Shown here piece by piece: positions 23,848-33,467 of a stretch of DNA of 64,000 bases (positions are counted from its first letter, which is position 1; each line of letters starts with the position of its first letter). The notes beneath the pieces are model-generated. The model did not search any database and was not told the DNA's origin. It was given only the letters and a program-made list of their open reading frames with translations. This DNA comes from Petrolisthes cinctipes (Eukaryota; Arthropoda; Malacostraca; Decapoda; Porcellanidae), in assembly GCA_033782935.1 (NCBI GenBank), contig JAWQEG010000285.1, forward strand, positions 1 through 64,000. Direction: 5' to 3'. The position numbers and the translations under genes were made by a program.

Positions 23848-24563
23848 GTACAGTAGGCAAAAAAATTTTCGTTACCACCCCTACGTTAATTTTAACATCG
23901 ATAAGCGCGGCAGGGTTGGTACTCCGCCGTCTGAGCAGCTGTGCCTCGCGGGCCGCGGCAATGACAACTTAACAGAAGGCATTCCCTTTCTTTTTATATC
24001 AAAGGTTTAACTGATTTTAAATTAAATTTTGAGTGTTCAAAAACTATTACTATTTAACTATTCATCATTAAACATAAAGAAATACGTTTGAGTATTTTAG
24101 AACAAGAATAACCTTGAAATACCCAGAAAAAGAAGCACTGGGTAAAAGTACGTCATTCCTACTTGCCTGCCCATTAGACACTGAGGGGTCCGGGAGGGTG
24201 ACGGAGGTATATTATATATGACACTCGCGCCCATGGAGGTAGTATAGGTGGAGGCGCCAGTAGGACCTGATTTGTGAAGCCACCAATCTGTCATTTCCGG
24301 CGCCTTCAAGATGGCGCATACCTTTGTATGTCAGGTCAGAAGTCCACTTTTACTTAAACATATCTTGGTGTCCGCCATATTGAAGGCGCCGAAAATGACA
24401 GTTCGGTGGCTTCACTTTACTCCCCTGGATTAGTGAGCCATGGCGACTCCACCTATACTACCTCCATGCTCGCGCCACACCTGACTCACCAGTCAGGCCT
24501 ACCAACATTACATCACACTGTTAAAAGGATGGTAACGAAACTTTTTTTGCCGACTGTACATAC
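23848..24563. mobile_element. Tc1/mariner-like inverted-repeat element with nested hairpin
   Basis: The left end TACAGTAGGCAAAAAAATTT and following CGTTACCA are mirrored at the right end (TGGTAACGAAAC ... TTTTTGCCGACTGTA). TA-flanked CAGT-type ends fit Tc1/mariner MITEs. Inside, 24215-24475 forms its own hairpin: GCGCCCATGGAGGTAGTATA is matched by TATACTACCTCCATGCTCGC, and GGCGCC/GTCATTT segments pair near the loop. There is no transposase ORF. Confidence 0.72.
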
Positions 24564-24724
24564 AGTAGTATCCAGCAAGGACTTGGTATCCTGAGCCTGT
24601 ATAGGTCAGAATCGCAAAACGCTCTTCACCACGTGACTTTCAGTGCTTCCACCTACTGGAGAACACACACAACTTATTTTTGATAGGGGTGGCACATTCG
24701 CCCCTTGTCCACGAGACGCCTCAT

Positions 24725-25320
24725 ATGTACTGGTGGTATTGTCAGGTCTGTGGTGAAGGCAATGAACAGTACAAATGACAAGCCATTTTAGGGATTGATT
24801 TATTGATTGATATTAGGCTGAAACAGCGAGGTCATATAGCGCCAGAAAAAGGTGATAGAGAGGTGTGACGGCAAGCAGGAAGGAAATAGAAAGAAAAGAG
24901 GGATAGTTGAATTAAAGCTTGTGGCTGGGGCCGAAGGGATGTCAAAACCCTTAAAGTATTGCCCATATTACTCCCCTACGGTGAGCAATTTTAGATAAGT
25001 CTTCTCAAGAGGGTAAAGGGTAGAACATTGTTCACATTCACTTGTCCTTTCCTCTCGACTCCGGCTTTGAACCTCATTATTACTACAATAACTTTTTCTA
25101 TCTTTCTGGACCTTAACATCCTTGTCATTATTACTTTATTTTTCATCTCCTATATCTTCCTCTTTTCCCTCTCTATCTTCACTTCCTCGACTCTCCCTCC
25201 TACCACCCCCCTCCTCCTTCACTTTGTCTCCCTCCACCTTGTCCCCCTTTATCTCTCCACCCTTCACACACAAACGGGGGCACACAGGTGTTCAACTTGG
25301 GGACCGAATTGATGACGTGT
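24725..25320. repeat. 5' boundary segment of the duplicated unit, repeat-derived
   Basis: Nearly identical to 50985-51585, marking the left part of the tandem duplication. It contains a dispersed-repeat-like phrase (GGCTGAAACAGCGAGGTCAT) and ends with CAGGTGTTCAACTTGGGGAC, a phrase found again in both arms of the palindrome at 48.6-49.8 kb. The open C/T-rich frames in it are not convincing genes. Confidence 0.7.
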
Positions 25321-25502
25321 CGCTACTGTTGCTGTCAATGTGGCTGTTTTGTTAATATTCGATAAAACTTTGTAGTTCCGCGGTCATAATAATTTTGAGA
25401 AATTTTTGCAAGTCTGAGGGTCATGAAAATTTTGCTGTTCCGTGGTCATGAAATAAATTGCTGGTCTGGGGTCATGAAAAATTTGCTGGACCAGGGTCAT
25501 GT

Positions 25503-25504
<2 letters not shown>

Positions 25505-25535
<31 letters not shown>

Positions 25536-25536
25536 T
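25505..25536. repeat. (TA)/(GT)n microsatellite
   Basis: TATATATATATGTGTGTGTG run. Flanked on the left by three GGTCATGAAAA-type short repeats (25420-25500). Confidence 0.85.
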
Positions 25537-26690
25537 AAGAGTGTGGTCAACGACCTCAGTCTGTGTATAAGCAAGAGAAATTAACTGAATAGGGAGAATA
25601 TAAACAGCGCTCGGTCTGGAAGGCCACGTAGCACGAGAGAGAAGGTGATACAGTGGAGGGCAGCAAGCACGAAGGAAATAGAAGAAAAAGATAAATAGCT
25701 GAAAGAGGTGAAAGGGAATACTGTAGCTCGGATCCGAAATGGAAACAAAACTGAACAACGTAGGCAATGTTCCTATCGAAAAGACAGACACGTAGGGATG
25801 GTGGTGACAATTTATTTATTTTGTTTCTAGGGCAATAACTATACCAAGGATGGAAGTCGGATAATCTTCGCATCTGCTACTTTCCTGTCTGTGCATATAT
25901 ACCTTCAAACTAATCTGGAAATTCCAAAACAACAGGTATATACCAAAAAAAAAATATCTATATACATTGCCTATATAGGCCTATAATTTATAACATTCTT
26001 CTGTTTGTTAGAGTAATGTTATTTGTGTTCACCGACTACCTAGTTGATGGGTGACTAAGCAAAACAAGCATCACCAAAGGTTTAATACAATCGTAGAGAA
26101 TTAATTATGCAAGTACGTTCACTAAGAAATATTGTTGTTAGATTATCGAGGTTCACCTTGGAACCGAGAATGTTACCCACGTCACCAAAGTTGTTCCCTG
26201 TAAACATCTATGGTAGACAATGTTAAGTTTATATTCTGTCTTACTTGTCACAAACAAATTATCCTCATTATGTATTCCCTTTTGATTCAGTAATAATAAA
26301 CATTACCTCCCAATTTTACCGGATTTAACAAAGAAAAACACTCACTGATAATTGCACTTACAAATATACTCACAAGAACAAAGAATGGTCTTTGATCATG
26401 AAAGCCTAAATCTTTAGGCATATTCTTAACGACTTCAGCTGACTCCCTGAAGCCAAGTGGTAAACACGTAAATCTGGAAACTAGTTATGAAAAGCAGTTA
26501 AATTGACTTATTTCTTTGTGTTCAGTTTCTTTTCCCTTTCCCGTTACCTTAGATAACACATGAAGGGTTCTGCTGGTAGGAGGGTACTATGGAATAGGGG
26601 TAAGCGCAGCAGATGTGATTATGAGGTGGGGGGAGAGAAGTAGTGAGGGAGGAGCTAGGCTAATGTGTGATTGGTCAGGGTGGGAGGAGC
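25537..26690. other. Upstream region of copy A
   Basis: From about 25960 it is almost identical to 51930-52660 upstream of copy B. It is the duplicated 5' flank and may hold regulatory sequence, but I could not assign specific factor sites. A SINE-like or gene-like signal was not seen. Confidence 0.5.
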
Positions 26691-26717
26691 TTGAGATGTA
26701 GGAAAGGTATAGAAGTG

Positions 26718-26760
26718 TATATAAACCGAGAATGTCAATTGGTCATCACCGACACTCACA
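26718..26760 (+). promoter_or_regulatory. Putative TATA-box promoter of copy A
   Basis: TATATAAA at 26718-26725 is followed about 25-30 bp downstream by TCATCACC, a plausible initiator region. The element is perfectly conserved at 52688 in copy B and lies about 130 bp before the exon 1 start codon. A possible 5' UTR donor (CTGGTAAGG near 26828) exists but is not needed by the model. Confidence 0.6.
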
Positions 26761-26854
26761 CACAGTTGTCCAACTTGTTCAGCCATTGTCATTACCAACA
26801 CATCACCCTCAAGGAAGAAGAGTCGCTGGTAAGGGAGCCTGCCCTTTTATCCTC

Positions 26855-27829
26855 ATGAGGCTGTTCGTAGTCTTGTCGCTTGGCCTGGTTGTGGCCTTTG
26901 CTCTCTTCCAGGCACTCGCCAACACCAACCAACTCAGAGATGCAGCGAACCTGGATACCCCAGAACTGTTGGCTGAACTCAACAAGAACGATGTTGATGA
27001 AAAAGATAAAACCGAAACGGTTCGAGTTCGTGTAAGAGCTGATAAGGTTGACGACGACAAAGACAAACGCAAGAGGATGAGAGCTGATAACAAAAAGAAC
27101 AGAGATGACGACGAAGACAAGAACAAGAGGGTGAGAGCCGATAAGAAAAAGAACAGAGATAACGACAAAAGGGTGAAAGCCGATAAAAAGAAGAACAGAG
27201 ATAACGACAAGAGGGTGAAAGCCGATAAAAAGAAGAACAGAGATAACGACAAAAGGGTGAAAGCCGATAAAAAGAAGAACAGAGATAACGACAAGAGGGT
27301 GAAAGCCAATAAAAAGAACAGAGATAACGACAAGAGAGTGAAAGCCGATAAAAAGAACAGAGATAACGACAAAAGGGTGAAAGCCGATAAAAAGAACAGA
27401 GATAACGACAAGAGAGTGAAAGCCGATAAAAAGAAGAACAGAGATAACGACAAGAGAGTGAAAGCCGATAAAAAGAAGAACAGAGATAACGACAAGAGGG
27501 TGAAAGCCGATAAAAAGAAGAACAGAGATAACGACAAAAGAGTGAAAGCCGATAAAAAGAAGAACAGAGATAACGACAAAAGGGTGAAAGCCGATAAGAA
27601 AAAGAACAGAGATAACGACAAAAGGGTGAAAGCCGATAAGAAAAAGAACAGAGATGACGACAAGAGGGTGAAAGCCGATAAAAAGAAGAACAGAGATGAC
27701 GACAAAGACAAGAACAAGAGGGGACGAGGTGAAGCCAAAAAGAACAAAGACACAAACAGGAGGGTGCGAGTTCAAAACAAAGAAGCCAGAACCAAGAGCA
27801 GCCACAGTTCAGTCAAAGGACCAAAACAG
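26855..27829 (+). CDS. Copy A exon 1: signal peptide and expanded charged repeat
   Basis: This exon opens a secreted, modular Cys-rich protein. The start ATG (26855) begins MRLFVVLSLGLVVAF, a typical signal peptide of about 20-22 residues, probably cleaved after ALA. An upstream in-frame ATG exists at 26732, but the signal sequence favours 26855, and the same ATG is used in copy B. After an acidic segment (ELLAELNKND) comes a Lys/Asp/Arg/Asn repeat of about 14 units of 14 residues (KADKKKNRDNDKRV; some units lack one Lys), then a basic tail ending KGPKQ. The donor is CAG|GTGAGA, phase 0. Copy B lacks nearly the whole repeat. The repeat is predicted to be disordered and strongly charged; its role is unknown. 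Exons 1-6 would encode about 514 residues. The family is not recognised with certainty. Confidence 0.85.
27128..27709 (+). repeat. 42-bp in-frame coding repeat within copy A exon 1
   Basis: About 14 tandem units of GATAAAAAGAAGAACAGAGA plus TAACGACAAGAGGGTGAAAGCC, with 39-bp variants in the middle (27300-27420) that lose exactly one AAG codon. All changes keep the frame. Absent from copy B (gap between RADK and DDDDKDKNK). Confidence 0.92.
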
Positions 27830-28136
27830 GTGAGAGATAAGTTGATTTGAGAGTTACCTAGAGTTCTTTTTCTAATTAACATAATAATCGTTTATTACTT
27901 GACTCATTCCTATGTATAGCTTTATTTTCCATTAATAACACTTGGTCTACTGGTAATTGTAATGTATATGTTAAACATAAGAACATATATCATTCATTCA
28001 TTGTTCTCCTTCTTTTCTCTATATACCTGTAATCTTTCTTTGATGTGCACATTATTATATCTTTATCTTTTGCACATCAATACTCACATCAAAATTATTT
28101 GTCTCTATTTGATAGAATCCTTTATTTACCATCAAA

Positions 28137-28390
28137 GAGTATTTGGCATTTTAACGTTATGTTACGTCGTAAAAACCTTTGCCGGCGGTGCTGAATCAAA
28201 ATATATAGTTTTGGGAGCGAAACCGGGTTATTTTAGCGGGTTTATAGTAGATGACGTAATTTTTACTTCGAGTTACGTCATACCAAAACCTGTGCCTGGT
28301 GATGGTGATTCAGAATATATATGGGTTTTGGATGTAGGTGTAACCGTTTTCGAGTTATAAGAGGACAAACAGAGATGGATTGCCATATAT
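28137..28390 (-). mobile_element. Helitron end fragment in copy A intron 1
   Basis: Carries the repeat phrases AAAACCTTTGCCGG, TGGGTTTTGGATGTAGGTGT and CGAGTTATAAG found in the Helitrons at 34046-37140, 54927-55530 and 57940-59316. It starts precisely where copies A and B diverge (after CCATCAAAGAG) and is interrupted on the right by a foldback. The match to the Helitron 5' part on the minus strand supports the call. Confidence 0.6.
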
Positions 28391-29145
28391 ACAGGGTGTA
28401 TCGCGAGGTATATCATTAAATTACACCAGAGATGTAAAATATAATTTTGAATATATTTTGTTCTATGAAGTATGCTGTGTGTGATCTCAGTAAAGTACAA
28501 TGAATACTAATAAAAACTATTTTAACGTGTGTTGTCAAATGGCGGTGAGCCTCGGATGGAGTGGTAGCCTAATATGTTTTTCGGACCAAAGAGGCCTTAT
28601 TTATTTCATCTTAATAAATTTTATCATGATTGCAATATTTGTGTGATGTTCTATAACGCACATTGAATCATATTTTCAATGCAGAAGGATAATACCAGGC
28701 CCATATAAATATTATTCGGCGAAATATGATTAATATCTTTTGAAGGTTAGGTAAACTTTACCGACATAATGCAAACCTGCAAGTCTTAGCATTTCCCTAA
28801 ATTTCACGGAGTTTCTTCTTATACAGGCCTGGTATTATCCTTCTGCATTGAAAATATGATTCAATGTGCGTTATAGAACATCACATAAATATTGCAATCA
28901 TGATAAAACTTATTAAGATGAAATAAATAAGGGCTCTTTGGTCCGAAAAACATATTAGGCTACCACTCCCTCCGACGCTCACCGCCATTTGACAACACAC
29001 GTTAAAATAGTTTTTATCAGTATTCATTGTACTTTACTGAGATCACACACAGCATACTATATAGAACAAAATATACTCAAAATTATATTTTATATCTCTC
29101 GTGTAATTTAATGATATACCACGTGATACACCCTGTATATGGTTT
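28391..29145. mobile_element. Foldback element with about 315-bp arms
   Basis: Left arm from ATACAGGGTGTATCGCGAGG (28391) to about 28705 is the near-perfect reverse complement of about 28829-29145, which ends ACGTGATACACCCTGTAT. The loop is about 120 bp. Flanking TATA on both sides may be a target duplication. There is no ORF. The CAGGGTG terminus is shared with several MITE families. Confidence 0.9.
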
Positions 29146-29150
29146 TAGCT

Positions 29151-29470
29151 TCTGGCTAGCACAGTGATAGAGGCTGTGGCTGCAATTCTGCGGCCCAGCG
29201 TTCGATCCTTGCTCGGGACACGTTAAAAATGCCACTGATGTCAGAGGTTACCACCCCTGTGAGCAGGGGGTGGGGGGTTTGAGTCGGCTGTCTGAGGTCT
29301 TCCTGCCTACTCAGCCATAGCCGAAGCTGACTCGAGTCTCACGTGGGTGGAGAGGTCTTTGGGCCACTCATCATCCTTGTGATGTGTGCTATAGTTGTGT
29401 TTCACACACACAGTGTGTGCTACACTCTGTCCCATTGACTGCCACTCATTAGCGGACCTTTAACCTTTAT
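29151..29470 (+). mobile_element. tRNA-like SINE candidate
   Basis: TGGCTAGCACAGTG resembles a pol III A box and GTTCGATCC, about 45 bp downstream, matches the B-box consensus; the region reads like a tRNA-derived head. The 3' part has CACACACACAG-type sequence and ends against the Helitron sequence TATAAATGGCAATCCGTCTG. No tRNA fold was verified. Confidence 0.45.
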
Positions 29471-29539
29471 AAATGGCAATCCGTCTGTTTTTTCAAGGTC
29501 AAAGATCAAAGTCCAGAATGGTTATACTGTACATTATCA

Positions 29540-29930
29540 TACTCAAATCATGCACCAATCTATCAAAAAACCTTAAGAACAACACCCTGCTGCATGCACA
29601 ACCCTCTGACATCCACCCATCAGAATCCTCCCTTCCCCGTGAGGACAGAGTCCACCGGGCCAGGTTGAGAAGCGGCCACCATCCGGCTCTTATGACATAT
29701 CAAAAGAACCTAGATGGAGCCATCGCAGATACCTGCCCAGGATGCAACACAGCACCCCATTCTATAAAACACATTATGGAACACTGCACCGCACACAAAG
29801 ACGCACTCGCCAATAACACAACATACACTCACTGAGGGCACTATGGGAAAGCCAGGTTCAAGCCATAGCCTTCCTCAAGAGCTTAGGGCTGCTCAGTCAG
29901 ACAGCTTGAGGAACTTCAACAACAACAACA
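29540..29930 (+). pseudogene. Non-LTR retrotransposon C-terminal fragment
   Basis: The translated segment contains LPREDRVHRARLRSGHHPAL and CPGCNTAPHSIKH, a Cys-x2-Cys...His...Cys knuckle typical of the C-terminus of one group of non-LTR elements. It ends LWESQVQAIAFLK-like in another frame, with a stop inside. Copy B lacks the insertion at this exact place but has a longer relative at 60083-60790 on the minus strand. About 390 bp, truncated at the 5' side. Confidence 0.7.
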
Positions 29931-30192
29931 TTATAATGTCATTATGATACTGTACATGAATGAGGGTGAAATATGGTTTGGTATTGTCTGTAGATGGTTT
30001 GCACACCATCGATTGCCCTTATTGTCTTTGTTATAATTTTTTTCTCAATTTAAGTAGTAACATTTATATATTTTGTTTATGGTATCTTTTGATAAGGGTC
30101 CTAATGCCTTTTGATGTGCTACTTGTCTTTGTAACACACACAAACTCATACATACTCTCTCTCTCTGACCACACACCACCCCCTCCCCACAG

Positions 30193-30286
30193 AGTTGCCC
30201 TGGGAAGTGCATCAGGAGAGACGCTTCCTGTAACGGTGGTCGAATACTCAAGAACGCCTGCAAGAAGGGCATATGTTGCATCACTG
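30193..30286 (+). CDS. Copy A exon 2: six-Cys module ending in CC
   Basis: Acceptor CCCTCCCCACAG|AG and donor ACTG|GTGAGT; phase 0 in, phase 1 out; 94 nt. It encodes 31 residues beginning SCPGKC and ending KKGICCIT. Cysteine spacing is C-X3-C-X6-C-X9-C-X4-CC. This resembles the six-Cys, CC-terminated layout of beta-defensin-like and related invertebrate peptides, though the first two gaps differ from the usual vertebrate beta-defensin order. It sits directly after the charged exon 1 region, so a processed peptide starting here is conceivable. Copy B (59692-59785) differs by a single substitution (Ile to Val). Assignment to a defensin fold is an inference. Confidence 0.82.
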
Positions 30287-30312
30287 GTGAGTTAGAGGAG
30301 GAATTGCAACAT

Positions 30313-30436
30313 TGAAGAGTCATGGACAAAATGTACACTGTTTGGGAGTCGTGGAGAATGTGTACACTGTGTGGGAGTCGTGGAGAATGTGTACACTGTG
30401 TGGGAGTCGTGGAGAATGTGTACACTATGTGGGAGT
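30313..30436. repeat. Short tandem repeat in intron 2
   Basis: About four units of 29 bp (GAGTCGTGGAGAATGTGTAC plus ACTGTGTGG). Copy B has about three. Confidence 0.85.
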
Positions 30437-30441
30437 CCTAT

Positions 30442-32462
30442 ATATTTTTTTTTTTTTCTATGAGCCTGCTCATTGTCCTCATCTGCGTAGTGTTTAATTA
30501 GAGTGTCCAAAATCATGTCCAATTTCGTTCGAGATACCTAGACACATTGCGTTTGAAGGAACATAAGTCGTAGTAAGGTGGAAAGATGGATGAAGGTAGA
30601 GTGTTCCAGAGTTGACCAGTTGTGTATATGAAAGACTGAGAGTACCGGTTAACTCTTGCATTAGGGAGTTGGACAGAAATGGGGTGAGAACGAGAGGCTT
30701 CACGAGTGTTGCATGCTCTCCTGAGGGGAGGAAGCATACATTGAGAAAGTTCAGAAGAGTAATGCCGAGTGTAATAGCGATAGAAGAGAGAAAGTGATGC
30801 AACATTGTGGCGAAGAGAGGGAGGTTGTAGTGAATCAGTATGAGGAGGAGAGTTGAGACAAAAGGCCTTTGACTCCACCTTGTGTGGAGTTAAAGGCAAA
30901 GGTATGAGAGAAGAGTTCAGCTTTATCAGGTAAAGAGATGGCAACATTTCCATCAGAAAGGATGAGAGGGGGAAAAGCGGAAGAAGTAAAGTTACTGGAG
31001 AGATTTTTGGCTAGATGCCAGAAAGAATGAGAGGTGGAAGAGTTGGACAGGTCATTGCACTTGGCACGGATGAAGGATATTTTGGCTAGTCGGAGAACAG
31101 ATTTGGCACGATTCCGAGCAGAGATACACAGAGCACGAGATTCATCAGTTTGAAAGCATCGGTACCATCTGAAAGCTTCCTCCTTGTTGTGAACAACAGT
31201 AAAACAAGCGTGATTAAACCAAGAGTTTTGTGAATTAGTAAGAGGGAAAGAATATGGAATGCATGCCTCCATGCCCAAGAGGATCACCTCCGAGATGCGT
31301 GCAGCACACTCAGAGGGACCCCGGCCACGAAAGCAAAAATCATTCCATGGGAAATCTTGAAAGTACTGCCTCAGATCATCCCAGTTGGCGGCACTGTAGT
31401 GCCACAGACGCCGCTTCCTGGGAGGGTCCAAAGGTCTTACTGGAGCGATAGGAGATGATACTGAAATAAGATTGTGATTGGAGGAGTCCAAAGGAGAGAA
31501 AAATTCAACAGTATAAGCAGAAGGATGAGAGGTTAAGAATAAGTCAAGGATATTGGGCTGATCTCCAAGGCGGTCTGGAATACGGGTGGGGTACTGAATT
31601 AACTGCTCTAGGTCATTGGGGATAGAAAAGGTAAAGGCTTGTTCACCAGGTGGATCAGTGAAGGGAGATGAAAGCCAAAGGAGGTGGTGAACTTTGAAAT
31701 CTCCTAAAATGGAGATTTCTGAGAAAGTGTTCCACTTTTGAGGTAAGATAGTCAAAGAATTTTGAATAGTCAGTAGTATTAGGAGAGAGATATACAGCAC
31801 AGATGTATTTAGTTTGAGAGTAACAGGTTAGCTGAAGCCAGAGGGGTGAGAATTCAGAAGAGTCAAGTTCGGGAACACGAGAACAAGTGAGGTCGTTGCG
31901 TACGTATATGCAACAGCTGACTTTGGCATGAAACTGAGGATAGAGAAAGTAAGAGGAGACAGAGTAGGGGTTGCTGTCAGTTGATGCTGAGATCTGGGTC
32001 TCAGTGAGGAAGAGAAGATGAGGTTTAGCGGAGAAGAGGTGGTGTTCAACAGAAGAGAAATTAGAGGAAAGACCACGAATGTTGCAAAAGTTGATAAAGA
32101 GTGAGTCAGACAATGGTCCAGGGCATCTCAGGGGGTCGTCAACAAAGGGTCCAGGCTGAGGGGAGTTTATTGGCCCGTCCCCAGGGGCCTCCGAGGCTTG
32201 ATTTTTTATTTTATTCATGGTTGTAAATTTTGGGGGGATATAACTTGGACAAAGGGTGTGGTGTATAGCGTGTTTGTATATATTGTGTAAATAGAGAGTG
32301 ATGTCTTTGTGAGTATGTTGGACTACTCTCAGTGTATGAGAGACACGAAAAAGATCAGCAAAGGTGGACAGACAGGTGAAACAGGAGTTCCAACCCTCCC
32401 TATCACCAGTCCAGCGTCCACCCTAGGAGTACTGCCCTGGTTGACTGGTGTCTCCAGCCTCC
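30442..32462 (-). mobile_element. Internally deleted non-LTR retrotransposon with TSD
   Basis: Inserted in copy A intron 2 and absent from copy B. The target TCCTAT is duplicated at 30436-30441 and 32463-32468. A T run at 30446-30457 is the poly-A tail in minus orientation. Reading the minus strand, 32218-31655 and 31800-30835 encode an endonuclease (EEP) region (FINFCNIRGLSSN, HLLFLTETQ, LGDF). 30953-30513 then encodes the element's C-terminal tail (RNVASLSLFYRYY, SHPISVQLPNARVN, LWNTLPSSIFP). The reverse transcriptase catalytic core between them is missing, joined near 30880 around a repeated Ser/Pro phrase, and there is a frameshift near 31700. A non-autonomous, dead copy. Confidence 0.88.
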
Positions 32463-32866
32463 TCCTATGAAATTGGTGAATAGAGTTGGGCTTCTCTAGT
32501 GTATGGGTACAAACTGTCTCGGGGGTGTGCAGAATATACAGCTATCGAGCTCTGGAGTCATACAGGTATAATGTTCATGTAGTAGAGTAAGTGCTGAATA
32601 GTTGAGCTCATGGGTGCTTAAGAATGTCTACTTTGTAAAGTCCTTGTCCTTATATTATTATAATTTATACAATAACACGATACAAGTAACACCATACAGT
32701 AATTATTATTAGTCCTGTATCAGTCTGGTGTAATACTTTAGCACCACACATAACACATCAATCCTGTACAATACTATAACAATACCAACATGAGCTCCAC
32801 ATCACCAACATAAACATAATGTCTTCAGGTTTTTATTTACATATCTATTCATTGCCTTCGTTACAG

Positions 32867-32923
32867 GGGACAAGAAAGACGGCAAGATTAAAACCACCCG
32901 CAAAGGATCCGGTACTAAGAGAA
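32867..32923 (+). CDS. Copy A exon 3: short basic linker
   Basis: Acceptor TTCGTTACAG|GG and donor AGAA|GTACGT; phase 1-1; 57 nt. It encodes GDKKDGKIKTTRKGSGTKR, a Lys/Arg-rich linker joining the six-Cys module to the first eight-Cys module. Copy B (60941-60991) is six bases shorter and reads KGAKR at the end. It could act as a processing or spacer segment; no dibasic consensus is certain. Confidence 0.78.
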
Positions 32924-33314
32924 GTACGTATAATCCATTTTTTTTTTTTTTTTACTCAAAATGGGCAGTAAATTAATGACAATATAGAATTCAGAATTAC
33001 TGAGTGAAATAGTACGTGAATATTGTGGCATTATCAAAGAAAATTGAACGTTGAATGGTATTATAAAAATTTATAGGAACATTCACTCTACAATGTAAAA
33101 CTTTGACAATATTATAAAGAATTTATGAATGTTAACTTGTAATTAATACACAGAAGCTTATCTGACTTGTTACATGCAAATTGTAAACTGTTTTCTGGCC
33201 AATCCTTACTTTACAAAGCCTAACTAATGACTAATATAATTCATGTTCAGTAGTTACACTTCCCTAAAGCACTAAGTTTCTGGCTGGAAAATAATACATC
33301 GTGTTCTACGACAG

Positions 33315-33467
33315 AGTGCAAGCCTCTGGATGAGTGCAGCGCCAGAAATGGAGAATGTGTGAAGGTTAATAAGAATTGCAAGTCAGGCCAGAGCTCGGCG
33401 ACGAACAGTGATGGGAAATTCTGCTCTAAGAACAACTGCAAGTGCTGCTTCACGGAGGGAGATGACG
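33315..33467 (+). CDS. Copy A exon 4: eight-Cys module 1
   Basis: Acceptor CTACGACAG|AG, donor GACG|GTAGGA; phase 1-1; 153 nt, 51 codons. Starts KCKPLDEC and ends FCSKNNCKCCFTEGDD. Cysteine spacing is C-X5-C-X6-C-X6-C-X14-C-X4-C-X-CC. The exon is identical in copy B (61380-61532). The module is a paralogue of exons 5 and 6, clearly from exon duplication. I do not recognise a named domain; cationic eight-Cys antimicrobial peptides of crabs (for example paralithocins) are a comparison worth making. Confidence 0.85.

Noticed and set aside
25028..25355. C/T-rich ORFs duplicated at 51285-51608
   Set aside because: Duplicated because the whole segment is duplicated; one copy gains a frame-changing C run, so there is no constraint on the frame.
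26792..27805. Minus-strand and alternate-frame ORFs over copy A exon 1
   Set aside because: Opposite-strand shadows of the 42-bp coding repeat; the + strand frame has a signal peptide, splice donor and a conserved counterpart in copy B.
31254..31451. Plus-strand ORF inside the retrotransposon
   Set aside because: Antisense of the endonuclease region; no independent support.
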